Shown in pieces: positions 1-6,456 of a stretch of DNA of 9,792 bases. Position 1 is the stretch's first letter, and each line of letters starts with the position of its first letter. The DNA lies in the NCBI GenBank assembly GCA_949531795.1, contig CATIQX010000062.1, forward strand, positions 1 through 9,792, in the 5' to 3' direction. The notes under the pieces were generated by a model that worked only from the letters and a program-made list of their open reading frames with translations, did not search any database and was not told the DNA's origin. The DNA is from Cryomorphaceae bacterium. Its GTDB lineage: Bacteria > Bacteroidota > Bacteroidia > Flavobacteriales > BACL11. Position numbers and translations under genes: made by a program.

Positions 1-785
1 ATAATTAGGGTTAGTTTTGGTTCTGCTATTTCTGAAACAGCTTGTATTTCTTCATGTGTTACCTTTTTTATTTTTCCAGGCACCCCAAGGTCAGTAATTA
101 CTGACATAGCAAAACAAGGAATATCCATATGTCTTGCTACAATAACTTCAGGTGCAGTTGACATTCCAACTGTATCTCCGCCAATAATACGCATGTATTT
201 ATATTCGGCAGGAGTTTCCAAAGTAGGTCCTGTTAAAGCAATATAAACTCCTTTTTGAACAGGAAGATTATTAGCTTTTGCTACTGTTTCAGCTTTTTCG
301 ATAAGAGTAGGGCAATACGTTTCACTCATGTCAGGAAACCTTGGGCCTAGCTCTGCAATATTTTGTCCAATTAAAGGATTTGGAATTAAGTTAATATGAT
401 CACTTAATATCATTAAATCACCAACTTCATAACTAGGGTTTACTCCACCACTTGCATTGGAAACAATTAAATTTTGGATACCAAGCAATTTCATTACCCG
501 TACAGGAAAAGTAACTCTATCTATAGAGTACCCCTCGTAAAAATGAAAGCGACCTTGCATGGCAACCACTTTTTTCCCCCCAAGATTTCCGAAAATTAAT
601 CTACCTGAATGACCTTCAACGGTTGAGAGGGGGAAATTAGGAATTTCTTCATAAGAAATCGAGTGTTCAATCTCAATTTCAGTTACTAAGCCACCAAGTC
701 CTGTGCCTAGTATTATGCCTACTTGAGGATTGAATTTTGTTTGTTTTTGTAAGAATTCTGCTGATTTCTTAATTTTTTTCAACAT
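1..785 (-). CDS. punA: Purine nucleoside phosphorylase, trimeric PNP/MTAP family (3' end outside window)
   Basis: This enzyme catalyses phosphorolysis of purine (deoxy)nucleosides to free base and (deoxy)ribose 1-phosphate in cytosolic purine salvage. I translated 261 codons from ATG at 785-783; the family is usually about 270-280 residues, so only the last few are missing. Visible features are the phosphate-binding GTGLGGL (27-33), the GRFHFYEGY loop (78-86), SNASGGVN (109-116), TGPTLETPAEY (185-195), GMSTAPEV (207-214) and a late His (H244). Aligned by eye to human PNP, R79, H81, Y83, E190, M208 and H244 match Arg84, His86, Tyr88, Glu201, Met219 and His257. L189 replaces Phe200 and D232 replaces Asn243, which may widen base specificity. 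The start lies out of frame inside the last codons of lpxK (17-nt overlap), so translation is probably coupled. The family is certain; substrate preference is inferred. Confidence 0.95.
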   Translation of the reverse strand, partial: MLKKIKKSAEFLQKQTKFNPQVGIILGTGLGGLVTEIEIEHSISYEEIPNFPLSTVEGHSGRLIFGNLGGKKVVAMQGRFHFYEGYSIDRVTFPVRVMKLLGIQNLIVSNASGGVNPSYEVGDLMILSDHINLIPNPLIGQNIAELGPRFPDMSETYCPTLIEKAETVAKANNLPVQKGVYIALTGPTLETPAEYKYMRIIGGDTVGMSTAPEVIVARHMDIPCFAMSVITDLGVPGKIKKVTHEEIQAVSEIAEPKLTLI

Positions 786-1839
786 AATCAAGTATTTGGT
801 TTTTAAATTTTTCTGATTGGTCAATTTTTACTTCAATAGAGATGTAATAAAAATTAACATCCTTAAAGTGAGGTAAAAATTGCTTTAGTTTTGTAGCGTC
901 TTTTTCGGTGGTCAAGATAAGTTTTTTTGTGCTTTTTTCAGTATTGTATTTTGCTAAGATATTATGAATATCATTAATGCAGTAATTGTGATGATCAGAG
1001 TACTTTAAATGACTAATACTATGCCCTTTTTCTTTAAGGTATTTGACTAGTGGTTTTGCATTTGCAATACCACTCACTAAGGTGATGCTATATGGGTCTA
1101 TTACTTCAAGCTCAGTATTATTGCTAATAGATTTGAATTTATGATATTTAATTACTGAAAAATATGCTTTTTGATGAGAAAAGAGATGTAACCTTTCTAG
1201 CATTCCTTTTTTCAAAGTAGGATTGGTGTTTTTAGGAGATTTACTAAAAATTACAGCATTTGCTCTTATGACCGCTTTCTTGCTTTCTCTTAATTTACCA
1301 AATGGCATAATGTAGTCGTTGTAAAAAGGAGATGAGAATGGGGTGACAATGATGTTAAATCCTGCCTTTATCCATCTGTGCTGATATCCATCGTCTAGTA
1401 ATATAATTTCTGTTTTAGGAAATTTTTTTAGAATATACATTACCCCTTTGTTTCTGTTCTTTTCTACTAAAACTAAGCAATCGGGGTTGTTTTGCTTTAG
1501 TTGTAAAGGTTCATCACCTACATCCAAAGCCCGACTTGTAATTTCAACAAGTTGTAAACTTGAATTTTTACGTCCATATCCTCTGCTTAGTACAGCAACT
1601 TTATATTCGTTCTTTAATAAATCAAAAAGGTATTGGGTATGCGGTGTTTTACCTGACCCTCCGACTGATAAATTCCCAATACAAATTATAGGTATTGGAT
1701 AAGTTTTTTCTTTAAAAACTCCAAAGTCAAATAATAAATTACGGATACTAGTAATGCTCCCGTAAATGAATGATAATGGGATTAATAGAAAATGTGTAAG
1801 AGATTTAAAAGTTCTTATATTAAAATTGGTCCATTTCAT
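769..1839 (-). CDS. lpxK: Tetraacyldisaccharide 4'-kinase (lipid A 4'-kinase)
   Basis: LpxK phosphorylates the 4' position of the tetraacyldisaccharide-1-phosphate lipid A precursor with ATP, at the inner face of the cytoplasmic membrane. The 356 residues show the family order: an N-terminal hydrophobic membrane-associating segment (about 15-35), a Walker A loop in GNLSVGGSGKTP (55-66), LSRGYGR (84-90), GDEP (108-111), the hallmark LDDGYQHR (148-155) with the Asp pair of the catalytic region, MPFGKLRE (178-185), and a late TTEKDATKL motif. Length is normal for Bacteroidota LpxK. The start at 1839 gives about ten residues before the membrane helix and follows a TAnnTTTG promoter element by only 5 nt. 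It is the first gene of a minus-strand pair with PNP, which it overlaps by 17 nt. Lipid A synthesis and purine salvage are not obviously linked, so the pairing probably reflects conserved order rather than a pathway. Confidence 0.96.
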   Translation of the reverse strand: MKWTNFNIRTFKSLTHFLLIPLSFIYGSITSIRNLLFDFGVFKEKTYPIPIICIGNLSVGGSGKTPHTQYLFDLLKNEYKVAVLSRGYGRKNSSLQLVEITSRALDVGDEPLQLKQNNPDCLVLVEKNRNKGVMYILKKFPKTEIILLDDGYQHRWIKAGFNIIVTPFSSPFYNDYIMPFGKLRESKKAVIRANAVIFSKSPKNTNPTLKKGMLERLHLFSHQKAYFSVIKYHKFKSISNNTELEVIDPYSITLVSGIANAKPLVKYLKEKGHSISHLKYSDHHNYCINDIHNILAKYNTEKSTKKLILTTEKDATKLKQFLPHFKDVNFYYISIEVKIDQSEKFKNQILDYVEKN

Positions 1840-1844
1840 CTTAG

Positions 1845-1852
1845 CAAAGATA
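1845..1852 (-). promoter_or_regulatory. Candidate promoter -7 element for lpxK-PNP
   Basis: On the minus strand these bases read TATCTTTG, a perfect match to the Bacteroidota -7 consensus TAnnTTTG. About 21 nt upstream the sequence reads TTTC where the -33 box would be TTTG. Only 5 nt separate the element from the lpxK ATG, so transcription would start at or within a few bases of the start codon and the mRNA would be leaderless or nearly so. A 6-bp inverted repeat (ATCTTA/TAAGAT, 1838-1843 and 1851-1856) overlaps the element and the start codon. This is prediction from motif only. Confidence 0.5.
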
Positions 1853-1877
1853 AGATTTAGATTTAAGATATTAGAAA

Positions 1878-1908
1878 TTGATGAATAGACTTTGGTTTTG
1901 TATTTTTG
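1878..1908 (+). promoter_or_regulatory. Candidate promoter for the nif3-like/zinc-ribbon operon
   Basis: TTG at 1878-1880, a 20-nt spacer, then TATTTTTG at 1901-1908 fits the Bacteroidota sigma-factor consensus (TTTG or TTG at -33, TAnnTTTG at -7). The element ends 4 nt before the ATG at 1913, so the transcript would begin about one base upstream of the start codon. Together with the lpxK element it makes a compact divergent promoter region of 73 bp. Confidence 0.55.
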
Positions 1909-1912
1909 AAAA

Positions 1913-2701
1913 ATGAAAATAAAACAAGTAACTAGTTTTTTAGAATCTTTCGCGCCATTAGAATATCAAGAAAGTTATGATAATTGTGGTTTAATTATTG
2001 GAAATGCAGATACAATAGTTAAGTCAGCTCTTGTTACTTTAGATTGTACAGAAGATATAATTGATGAGGCAATAGAAACTGGATGCAATCTAGTAATTGC
2101 TCATCACCCTATTATTTTTAGTGGACTTAAGAAGTTAAATGGATCAAATTATATTGAGCGTACGATTATTAAAGCGATAAAGAATGACATTGCCATATAT
2201 GCTATTCATACCAACTTGGATAATGTGCATAACGGTGTAAACGCTAAGATTGCAGAAAAATTAATGTTAAAAAATTGTAAGGTCTTATTGCCAAAAGAAG
2301 ATTTAAATACCAATTTGGTTGGTTCAGGTATTATTGGTGAGCTTAATGAAGCTGTTGATGCGCACGTGTTTCTTGAAAATTTAAAATTGAATATGCAAAC
2401 AGATTGCGTGAAGCATACTCTTTTATCAGACAAACAGATTAAAACAGTAGCAGTTTGCGGAGGAAGCGGTAGTTTCTTGTTGAAAAATGCAATAGATGCA
2501 AAGGCGGATGTTTTTATAACGGCTGACTTTAAATATCATGAGTTTTTTGATGCTGAAAATAAGATAGTTATTGCAGATATTGGACACTATGAAAGTGAGC
2601 AATTTACAAAGGATTTGATTTATGATTTGCTTGTCGAAAATTTTACTAAATTTGCCGTCCGATTATCAAAAGTGAACACAAATCCGATAAAGTACATATA
2701 A
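1913..2701 (+). CDS. Nif3/YbgI-like dinuclear metal-centre protein (DUF34), short form
   Basis: Members of this family form toroidal hexamers with a two-metal site. They are often named GTP cyclohydrolase 1 type 2 homologs, but their cellular role is not settled. The 262 residues start with the typical ESYDNCGL region (20-27). The metal ligands are visible as AHHP (H64, H65), HTNLD (D103) and GHYESE (H225, E229), matching H63, H64, D101, H215 and E219 of E. coli YbgI. Length is close to YbgI (about 247) and far below the insert-bearing form (about 365-375). The PII/CutA-like domain expected near 122-136 is absent. The N-terminus aligns with the family consensus, which supports this start. The stop TAA shares its last A with the ATG of the next gene, so the two are almost certainly translated together. 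Family assignment is firm; biochemical activity cannot be read from sequence. Confidence 0.93.
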   Translation: MKIKQVTSFLESFAPLEYQESYDNCGLIIGNADTIVKSALVTLDCTEDIIDEAIETGCNLVIAHHPIIFSGLKKLNGSNYIERTIIKAIKNDIAIYAIHTNLDNVHNGVNAKIAEKLMLKNCKVLLPKEDLNTNLVGSGIIGELNEAVDAHVFLENLKLNMQTDCVKHTLLSDKQIKTVAVCGGSGSFLLKNAIDAKADVFITADFKYHEFFDAENKIVIADIGHYESEQFTKDLIYDLLVENFTKFAVRLSKVNTNPIKYI

Positions 2702-3462
2702 TGGCAAAAACAACAAAAAAAATTACAGCTTCTGTTGAAGATAAATTGAAAGCTTTACACCAACTCCAAGTAATAGATACTGAAGTTGATAAAATTAGAA
2801 TTATTAGAGGTGAATTGCCTTTGGAAATTGAAGATTTAGAAGATTTAATGGAAGGATTAAATACTAGATTAGAGAAATTTAATGAGGAATTAATTATCAT
2901 TAATAATAATATCATAGCTAATAAAAATACTGTCGAGTTGGCTACTGATGCTATTGAAAAGTATGAAAAGCAATTAAAAAACATAAAGAATAATCGTGAA
3001 TTTACTTCATTAACAAAAGAAGTAGAGTTTCAAAACTTAGAAATCCAGATTGCTGAGAAGAATAAAGTTCAAAATGAAGCTAATGTATTGCATAAAACTG
3101 AAATTATAAATGCTTGTACAGCTCAAATTACTGAAAAGAAAGATGAATTAAAAATAAAGCAAAGCGAACTTGATGCAATCATCAAAGAAACTGAAAAAGA
3201 AGAAGTTGCTTTAATGAAGGATTCTGCAAAAGCAGAAAAAGTAATTGAAGAAAGATTATTAAACGCTTACAAGAGAATAAGAAGTAAAGTCTCTAACGGT
3301 TTAGCAGTTGTTTCTGTTGAACGGGATGCTTGTGGAGGTTGCTTTAGTCAAATCCCACCACAACGACAATTAGATATTCAAATGCACAAAAAAATAATTG
3401 TTTGTGAACATTGTGGTAGAATTATGGTTGACTCAAATATATTTGAAAAGCAAGAAGCTTAA
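2701..3462 (+). CDS. Coiled-coil protein with C-terminal C4 zinc ribbon (DUF164/zf-RING_7 type)
   Basis: The 253 residues form a long, highly charged coiled-coil hairpin (about 15-195) followed by a zinc ribbon with C211-x2-C214 and C235-x2-C238. The hairpin turn carries the family motif NNREFTSLTKEVE (97-109). There is no signal peptide or membrane segment, so it should be cytosolic. Relatives include Helicobacter HP0958 (FlgZ) and Chlamydia CT398 (CdsZ), proposed adaptors for RpoN, flagellar or secretion components. No flagellar genes are seen here, so those roles cannot be transferred. The gene begins with a TAATG overlap on the nif3-like stop, has no separate ribosome-binding site, and is followed by an intrinsic terminator, so the two genes form a closed bicistronic unit. 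Internal QMHKK between the Cys pairs is normal for the ribbon. Fold and family are confident; function is unknown. Confidence 0.88.
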   Translation: MAKTTKKITASVEDKLKALHQLQVIDTEVDKIRIIRGELPLEIEDLEDLMEGLNTRLEKFNEELIIINNNIIANKNTVELATDAIEKYEKQLKNIKNNREFTSLTKEVEFQNLEIQIAEKNKVQNEANVLHKTEIINACTAQITEKKDELKIKQSELDAIIKETEKEEVALMKDSAKAEKVIEERLLNAYKRIRSKVSNGLAVVSVERDACGGCFSQIPPQRQLDIQMHKKIIVCEHCGRIMVDSNIFEKQEA

Positions 3463-3481
3463 TAATTAACGATCTTAATTT

Positions 3482-3515
3482 AAAGGGATTTCATATTTTT
3501 GAGGTCCCTTTTTTT
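3482..3515 (+). terminator. Intrinsic terminator after the zinc-ribbon gene
   Basis: AAAGGGATTTC (3482-3492) pairs with GAGGTCCCTTT (3501-3511) as an 11-bp stem, including two T-G wobbles, around the 8-nt loop ATATTTTT. Four more T residues follow, giving a run of seven T from 3509 to 3515. It lies 19 nt after the zinc-ribbon stop and ends the nif3-like operon. The next coding start is only 5 nt beyond the T tract. Confidence 0.85.
3494..3501 (+). promoter_or_regulatory. Candidate -7 element inside the terminator loop, for the secreted repeat protein
   Basis: TATTTTTG here is identical to the -7 element before the nif3-like gene and matches TAnnTTTG. It occupies the terminator loop plus the first base of the 3' arm. 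Start of transcription near 3505 would give a leader of about 16 nt before the ATG at 3521. No TTTG or TTG is seen at -33, so this is a weak prediction, favoured because the gene otherwise lies directly behind a terminator. Confidence 0.35.
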
Positions 3516-3520
3516 ATATA

Positions 3521-4999
3521 ATGAGAATTTTAACGCTACTACTTCTTTTTTTAACTAATCCTTTATTTGCATCATTTCATATGAATGAAAGAATGCAGCA
3601 ATCTTACATTCATATTATAAATTTGGAATTTGAAGCTGCTAATAAATTGCTTCAAATTGAACAAAAAGAATATCCGGATAACGCCATCCTTATTTTGCAT
3701 CAGAATTATATTGATTTTTTAACGGTTCTTATTGGAGAGGAAGAAGAATTTTTCTCAACTGCAAAGGCTTTAAAATCAGCTAGAATTGACTTAATTAGAG
3801 ATGGAGATGATAGTTCTCCTTATTATTTATTTGCTCAAGCTGAAGTGCATTTGCAATGGGCTTTTGCGCGTATAAAGTTTGAAGAATACTTAACGGCTGC
3901 TTATGAAATTCAGAAAGCTTATTCTCTTTTGGAAAAAAATAAAGAGCAATTTCCTGACTTTAAACTCAATATAAAAGGCTTAGGATTATTACATACTTTG
4001 GTTGGGGCTATTCCTGAAAAATATCAATGGGTAACAAACTTAGTTGGGATGGAGGGTAGTGTTGAACTCGGATTGTCAGAATTGAAGTCTTTGTTAAAAG
4101 ATGAGGAAATGGAAATGTATCATTCAGAAATCATATTCTTAACTGCTTTCTTGCAGTTAAACATGACCAATGATGAAATAGCTTATAAGCAATTATTGGA
4201 TGACATAGGGAGTAAGTATTCTGATAATTATTTGTTAAATTTTGCTGCAGCTCGTCTTTCGCATGCTTTAGGTGTAAATGATTTATGCGTTAAGGTGTTA
4301 GAGAATCGCCCAACTATTCAAGGAAAATTTTCTTTTCATTACTTGGACTATTTGTTGGGGATGTCATACTTATACAAGCTTGAATATGAAAAATCTAAAG
4401 TGTATTTTACTCTTTTTCTTTCTAATTTCAAAGGCAATAATTATATAAAATCGGCTTACCATAAGTTAGCTTGGATTTCCTTTTTACAAGGAGAAGATAA
4501 TAACTATTTTGAGTTGGTAAAAGCTAAGGGGATTGCTTCAATTGATGAGGATAAAGTTGCTTTGAAAGAAGCTAATTCCGCAATAAAAAATAAATATCAT
4601 ACGCATTCTAGGTTACTAAGAACAAGGTTGCTTTATGATGGTGGCTATTATGATGAAGCACTGCTGGAAATTTCAAGTGTAAAAATACTAAAGAAATATT
4701 CTGGCTTCTATGATGAATATTGGTATCGTTTGGCACGTATAAAATCAAAACTTAATTATAATTATGTAGTGGTCATTACTAGCTATCAAAAATCATATGA
4801 TTTAGGAATTGTTGATAATCAATCCACAAACTACTATGCACCTATGTCTGCTTTACAAATAGGATTGATTTACGAAAAGAGAAATGATAATAAAAAAGCA
4901 GCAATTTACTTTGAGAGATGTTTATCTCTGTCAAATTTTGACTATGAAAGAGGAATTCACCAAAAAGCAAAAATTGGCTTAGTTAGACTTGCTAATTAG
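3521..4999 (+). CDS. Secreted/periplasmic helical-repeat (TPR-like) protein of unknown function
   Basis: I do not recognise a named family for this 492-residue protein. A Sec signal peptide is clear: M-R, then the hydrophobic stretch ILTLLLLFLTNPLFA (3-17), with likely cleavage after LFA (about 17). This also fixes the start at 3521. The rest is almost entirely helical. Segments at about 272-303 and 440-470 (…ALQIGLIYEKRNDNKKAA…) look like tetratricopeptide helices with the usual A/G-x-Y-small pattern, and a degenerate repeat lies near 31-65. A block at 153-190 with G-L-G-L-L-H, IPEK and VGMEGSVELGLSEL resembles the central motif of the Iml2/TTC39 TPR family, which is only a visual similarity. 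It stands alone behind a terminator, and its TAG stop overlaps the stop of the convergent FadL-like gene by 4 bp. A scaffold or binding role in the envelope is inference. Confidence 0.8.
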   Translation: MRILTLLLLFLTNPLFASFHMNERMQQSYIHIINLEFEAANKLLQIEQKEYPDNAILILHQNYIDFLTVLIGEEEEFFSTAKALKSARIDLIRDGDDSSPYYLFAQAEVHLQWAFARIKFEEYLTAAYEIQKAYSLLEKNKEQFPDFKLNIKGLGLLHTLVGAIPEKYQWVTNLVGMEGSVELGLSELKSLLKDEEMEMYHSEIIFLTAFLQLNMTNDEIAYKQLLDDIGSKYSDNYLLNFAAARLSHALGVNDLCVKVLENRPTIQGKFSFHYLDYLLGMSYLYKLEYEKSKVYFTLFLSNFKGNNYIKSAYHKLAWISFLQGEDNNYFELVKAKGIASIDEDKVALKEANSAIKNKYHTHSRLLRTRLLYDGGYYDEALLEISSVKILKKYSGFYDEYWYRLARIKSKLNYNYVVVITSYQKSYDLGIVDNQSTNYYAPMSALQIGLIYEKRNDNKKAAIYFERCLSLSNFDYERGIHQKAKIGLVRLAN

Positions 5000-6453
5000 T
5001 ATCGTAATCCTATAGTAAATACTAGGTTATGATTTGTATTTACAATGGAAATAGGGTTGATATATTCCTCACTATATAATAGCTGTTCACCATTCCCTTG
5101 TGATAATACATATGCAGCATCCAAATAGTACCCGCCATTATTTACTCCTAATCCAAAGCTGAAATTTTCTTTACTATAATCTTTATTTGCAAATGCACTT
5201 CCGTATTTTGAATATCCAGCTCTTATAACAAAAGGCTTTACATTTATTTCAGTACCTAAACGAATGTTAGAAGTTTTAGTGTATAGTTCCTGGATAATAT
5301 TGTTTTCTTCAGTAAATGTGTATTGAATAGAGCTCATATTGGAGAAAGAGTAGTCAACTAACTCATAGTCGGCACTTATTAGAATATTATTATTTAATAA
5401 TGATGATGCGCTTAAAATTGCTTTCCAGGGGGTGATTAAATCGTACTCAAAATAGTTAGAGTTTGAATGTTCAGTAAAACTTTCTTCAGTAAAATGTGTT
5501 GTTAAACTTGTGCTGTAAGTTTCTTCAATGTTATAAACTGTTGGAGAGTGTAAGGAGGCACCAAGCTTCAAGTTTTCGGACACTCTAAGTATTGCGCCTA
5601 TTTTTAGGTTTAGCCCAGTTCCATAAACGCTTAATTCTTCCTGAAAGTTAAATGCTTGTAAATCATTAATTATAGTATCGAAATTTGTTTCACTGTAAGT
5701 TGATTTTTCATAATAATCTAAAGTAGGAATTCCTATTGTAGCCCCTAAGTATAACTGTTCGTTAAAAGAGCCTCCGATTGAGAAAATGAACTCATTTTTA
5801 CCTCCAGATGAATTTATACTTTTAGTTTGATTTTTTGAAGAATTCCCTTTAACATTAGAAATATAATTTCCATTATCCTGAACATACCAATTAGTTGTTG
5901 TGTCTACGCTATTATCTGCTAAATCAATTAAATCAGTCCAAAAGGCAGGTGCAGAATAAAGTGTATTTAGATCATCAATAGAATTACCTTGTGAAACAGC
6001 TAATATATTGTCAGCTAATGAGGATGTATTATTTTTACCTTGAATTCTAATATTACTGTTATAGTTTGCTAATTGATTCCAGCCAATAGCGATATTGATT
6101 CTTTTCCATTCTGAATTTTCTCTTGGATTTGAAAAAACAAGTCCTAAATTTCCTATTTTTAGAGCTGATTTATAGTCTGTTTCTTTATTTCCATAATATG
6201 AAGCAGTGCTATTTAAGTTGAAACTTGGAGTAAAGCTAAATTCTGAAAATTGATACATACCAATTCCTGCAGGATTTAAGCTTAGTGCTGAGAACTCTCC
6301 TCCTAAAGAATTAAATGCACCACTCATTGCTGAAAAACGAGCTGTTCCTAATGGTGCGTCTTGAGAAAAACGTAAAGCATCAATCTCGTTTTGAGCTAAT
6401 AAAATGACACTGCTTAGTGTAATAATTGTTAGTGTTAATAATCCTTTTTTCAT
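4996..6453 (-). CDS. FadL/OmpP1/TodX-like outer-membrane beta-barrel protein
   Basis: This 485-residue protein resembles the Bacteroidota branch of the OmpP1/FadL/TodX family, barrels that let hydrophobic molecules cross the outer membrane. It has a signal peptide (M-K-K, hydrophobic 5-19, likely cleavage near LLA/Q at 20-21). After it comes the family's N-terminal signature: ARFSAMSGAFNSLGGEF (38-54) then LSLNPAGIGMY (58-67). The remainder alternates polar and aromatic residues in amphipathic strands with Asn/Ser/Thr-rich loops, and ends in ...FTIGLRY, with the terminal aromatic typical of barrel proteins. It starts 3 nt after the stop of the upstream lipoprotein gene, so the pair is an operon and the two products may work together at the outer membrane. 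The stop overlaps that of the convergent repeat-protein gene. The substrate is unknown; some databases call such proteins hemin receptors without evidence. Confidence 0.85.
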   Translation of the reverse strand: MKKGLLTLTIITLSSVILLAQNEIDALRFSQDAPLGTARFSAMSGAFNSLGGEFSALSLNPAGIGMYQFSEFSFTPSFNLNSTASYYGNKETDYKSALKIGNLGLVFSNPRENSEWKRINIAIGWNQLANYNSNIRIQGKNNTSSLADNILAVSQGNSIDDLNTLYSAPAFWTDLIDLADNSVDTTTNWYVQDNGNYISNVKGNSSKNQTKSINSSGGKNEFIFSIGGSFNEQLYLGATIGIPTLDYYEKSTYSETNFDTIINDLQAFNFQEELSVYGTGLNLKIGAILRVSENLKLGASLHSPTVYNIEETYSTSLTTHFTEESFTEHSNSNYFEYDLITPWKAILSASSLLNNNILISADYELVDYSFSNMSSIQYTFTEENNIIQELYTKTSNIRLGTEINVKPFVIRAGYSKYGSAFANKDYSKENFSFGLGVNNGGYYLDAAYVLSQGNGEQLLYSEEYINPISIVNTNHNLVFTIGLRY

Positions 6454-6456
6454 TTA

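Noticed and set aside
1448..1702. 84-codon plus-strand ORF inside lpxK
   Set aside because: It lies antisense to well-conserved LpxK motifs, including the Walker A region, and its translation shows no domain. It is a shadow of the real gene.
2646..2984. 112-codon minus-strand ORF across the nif3-like/zinc-ribbon junction
   Set aside because: It is antisense to two clear protein families and is Ser/Ile/Leu-rich, as expected from the complement of an Asn/Glu/Lys-rich coiled coil.
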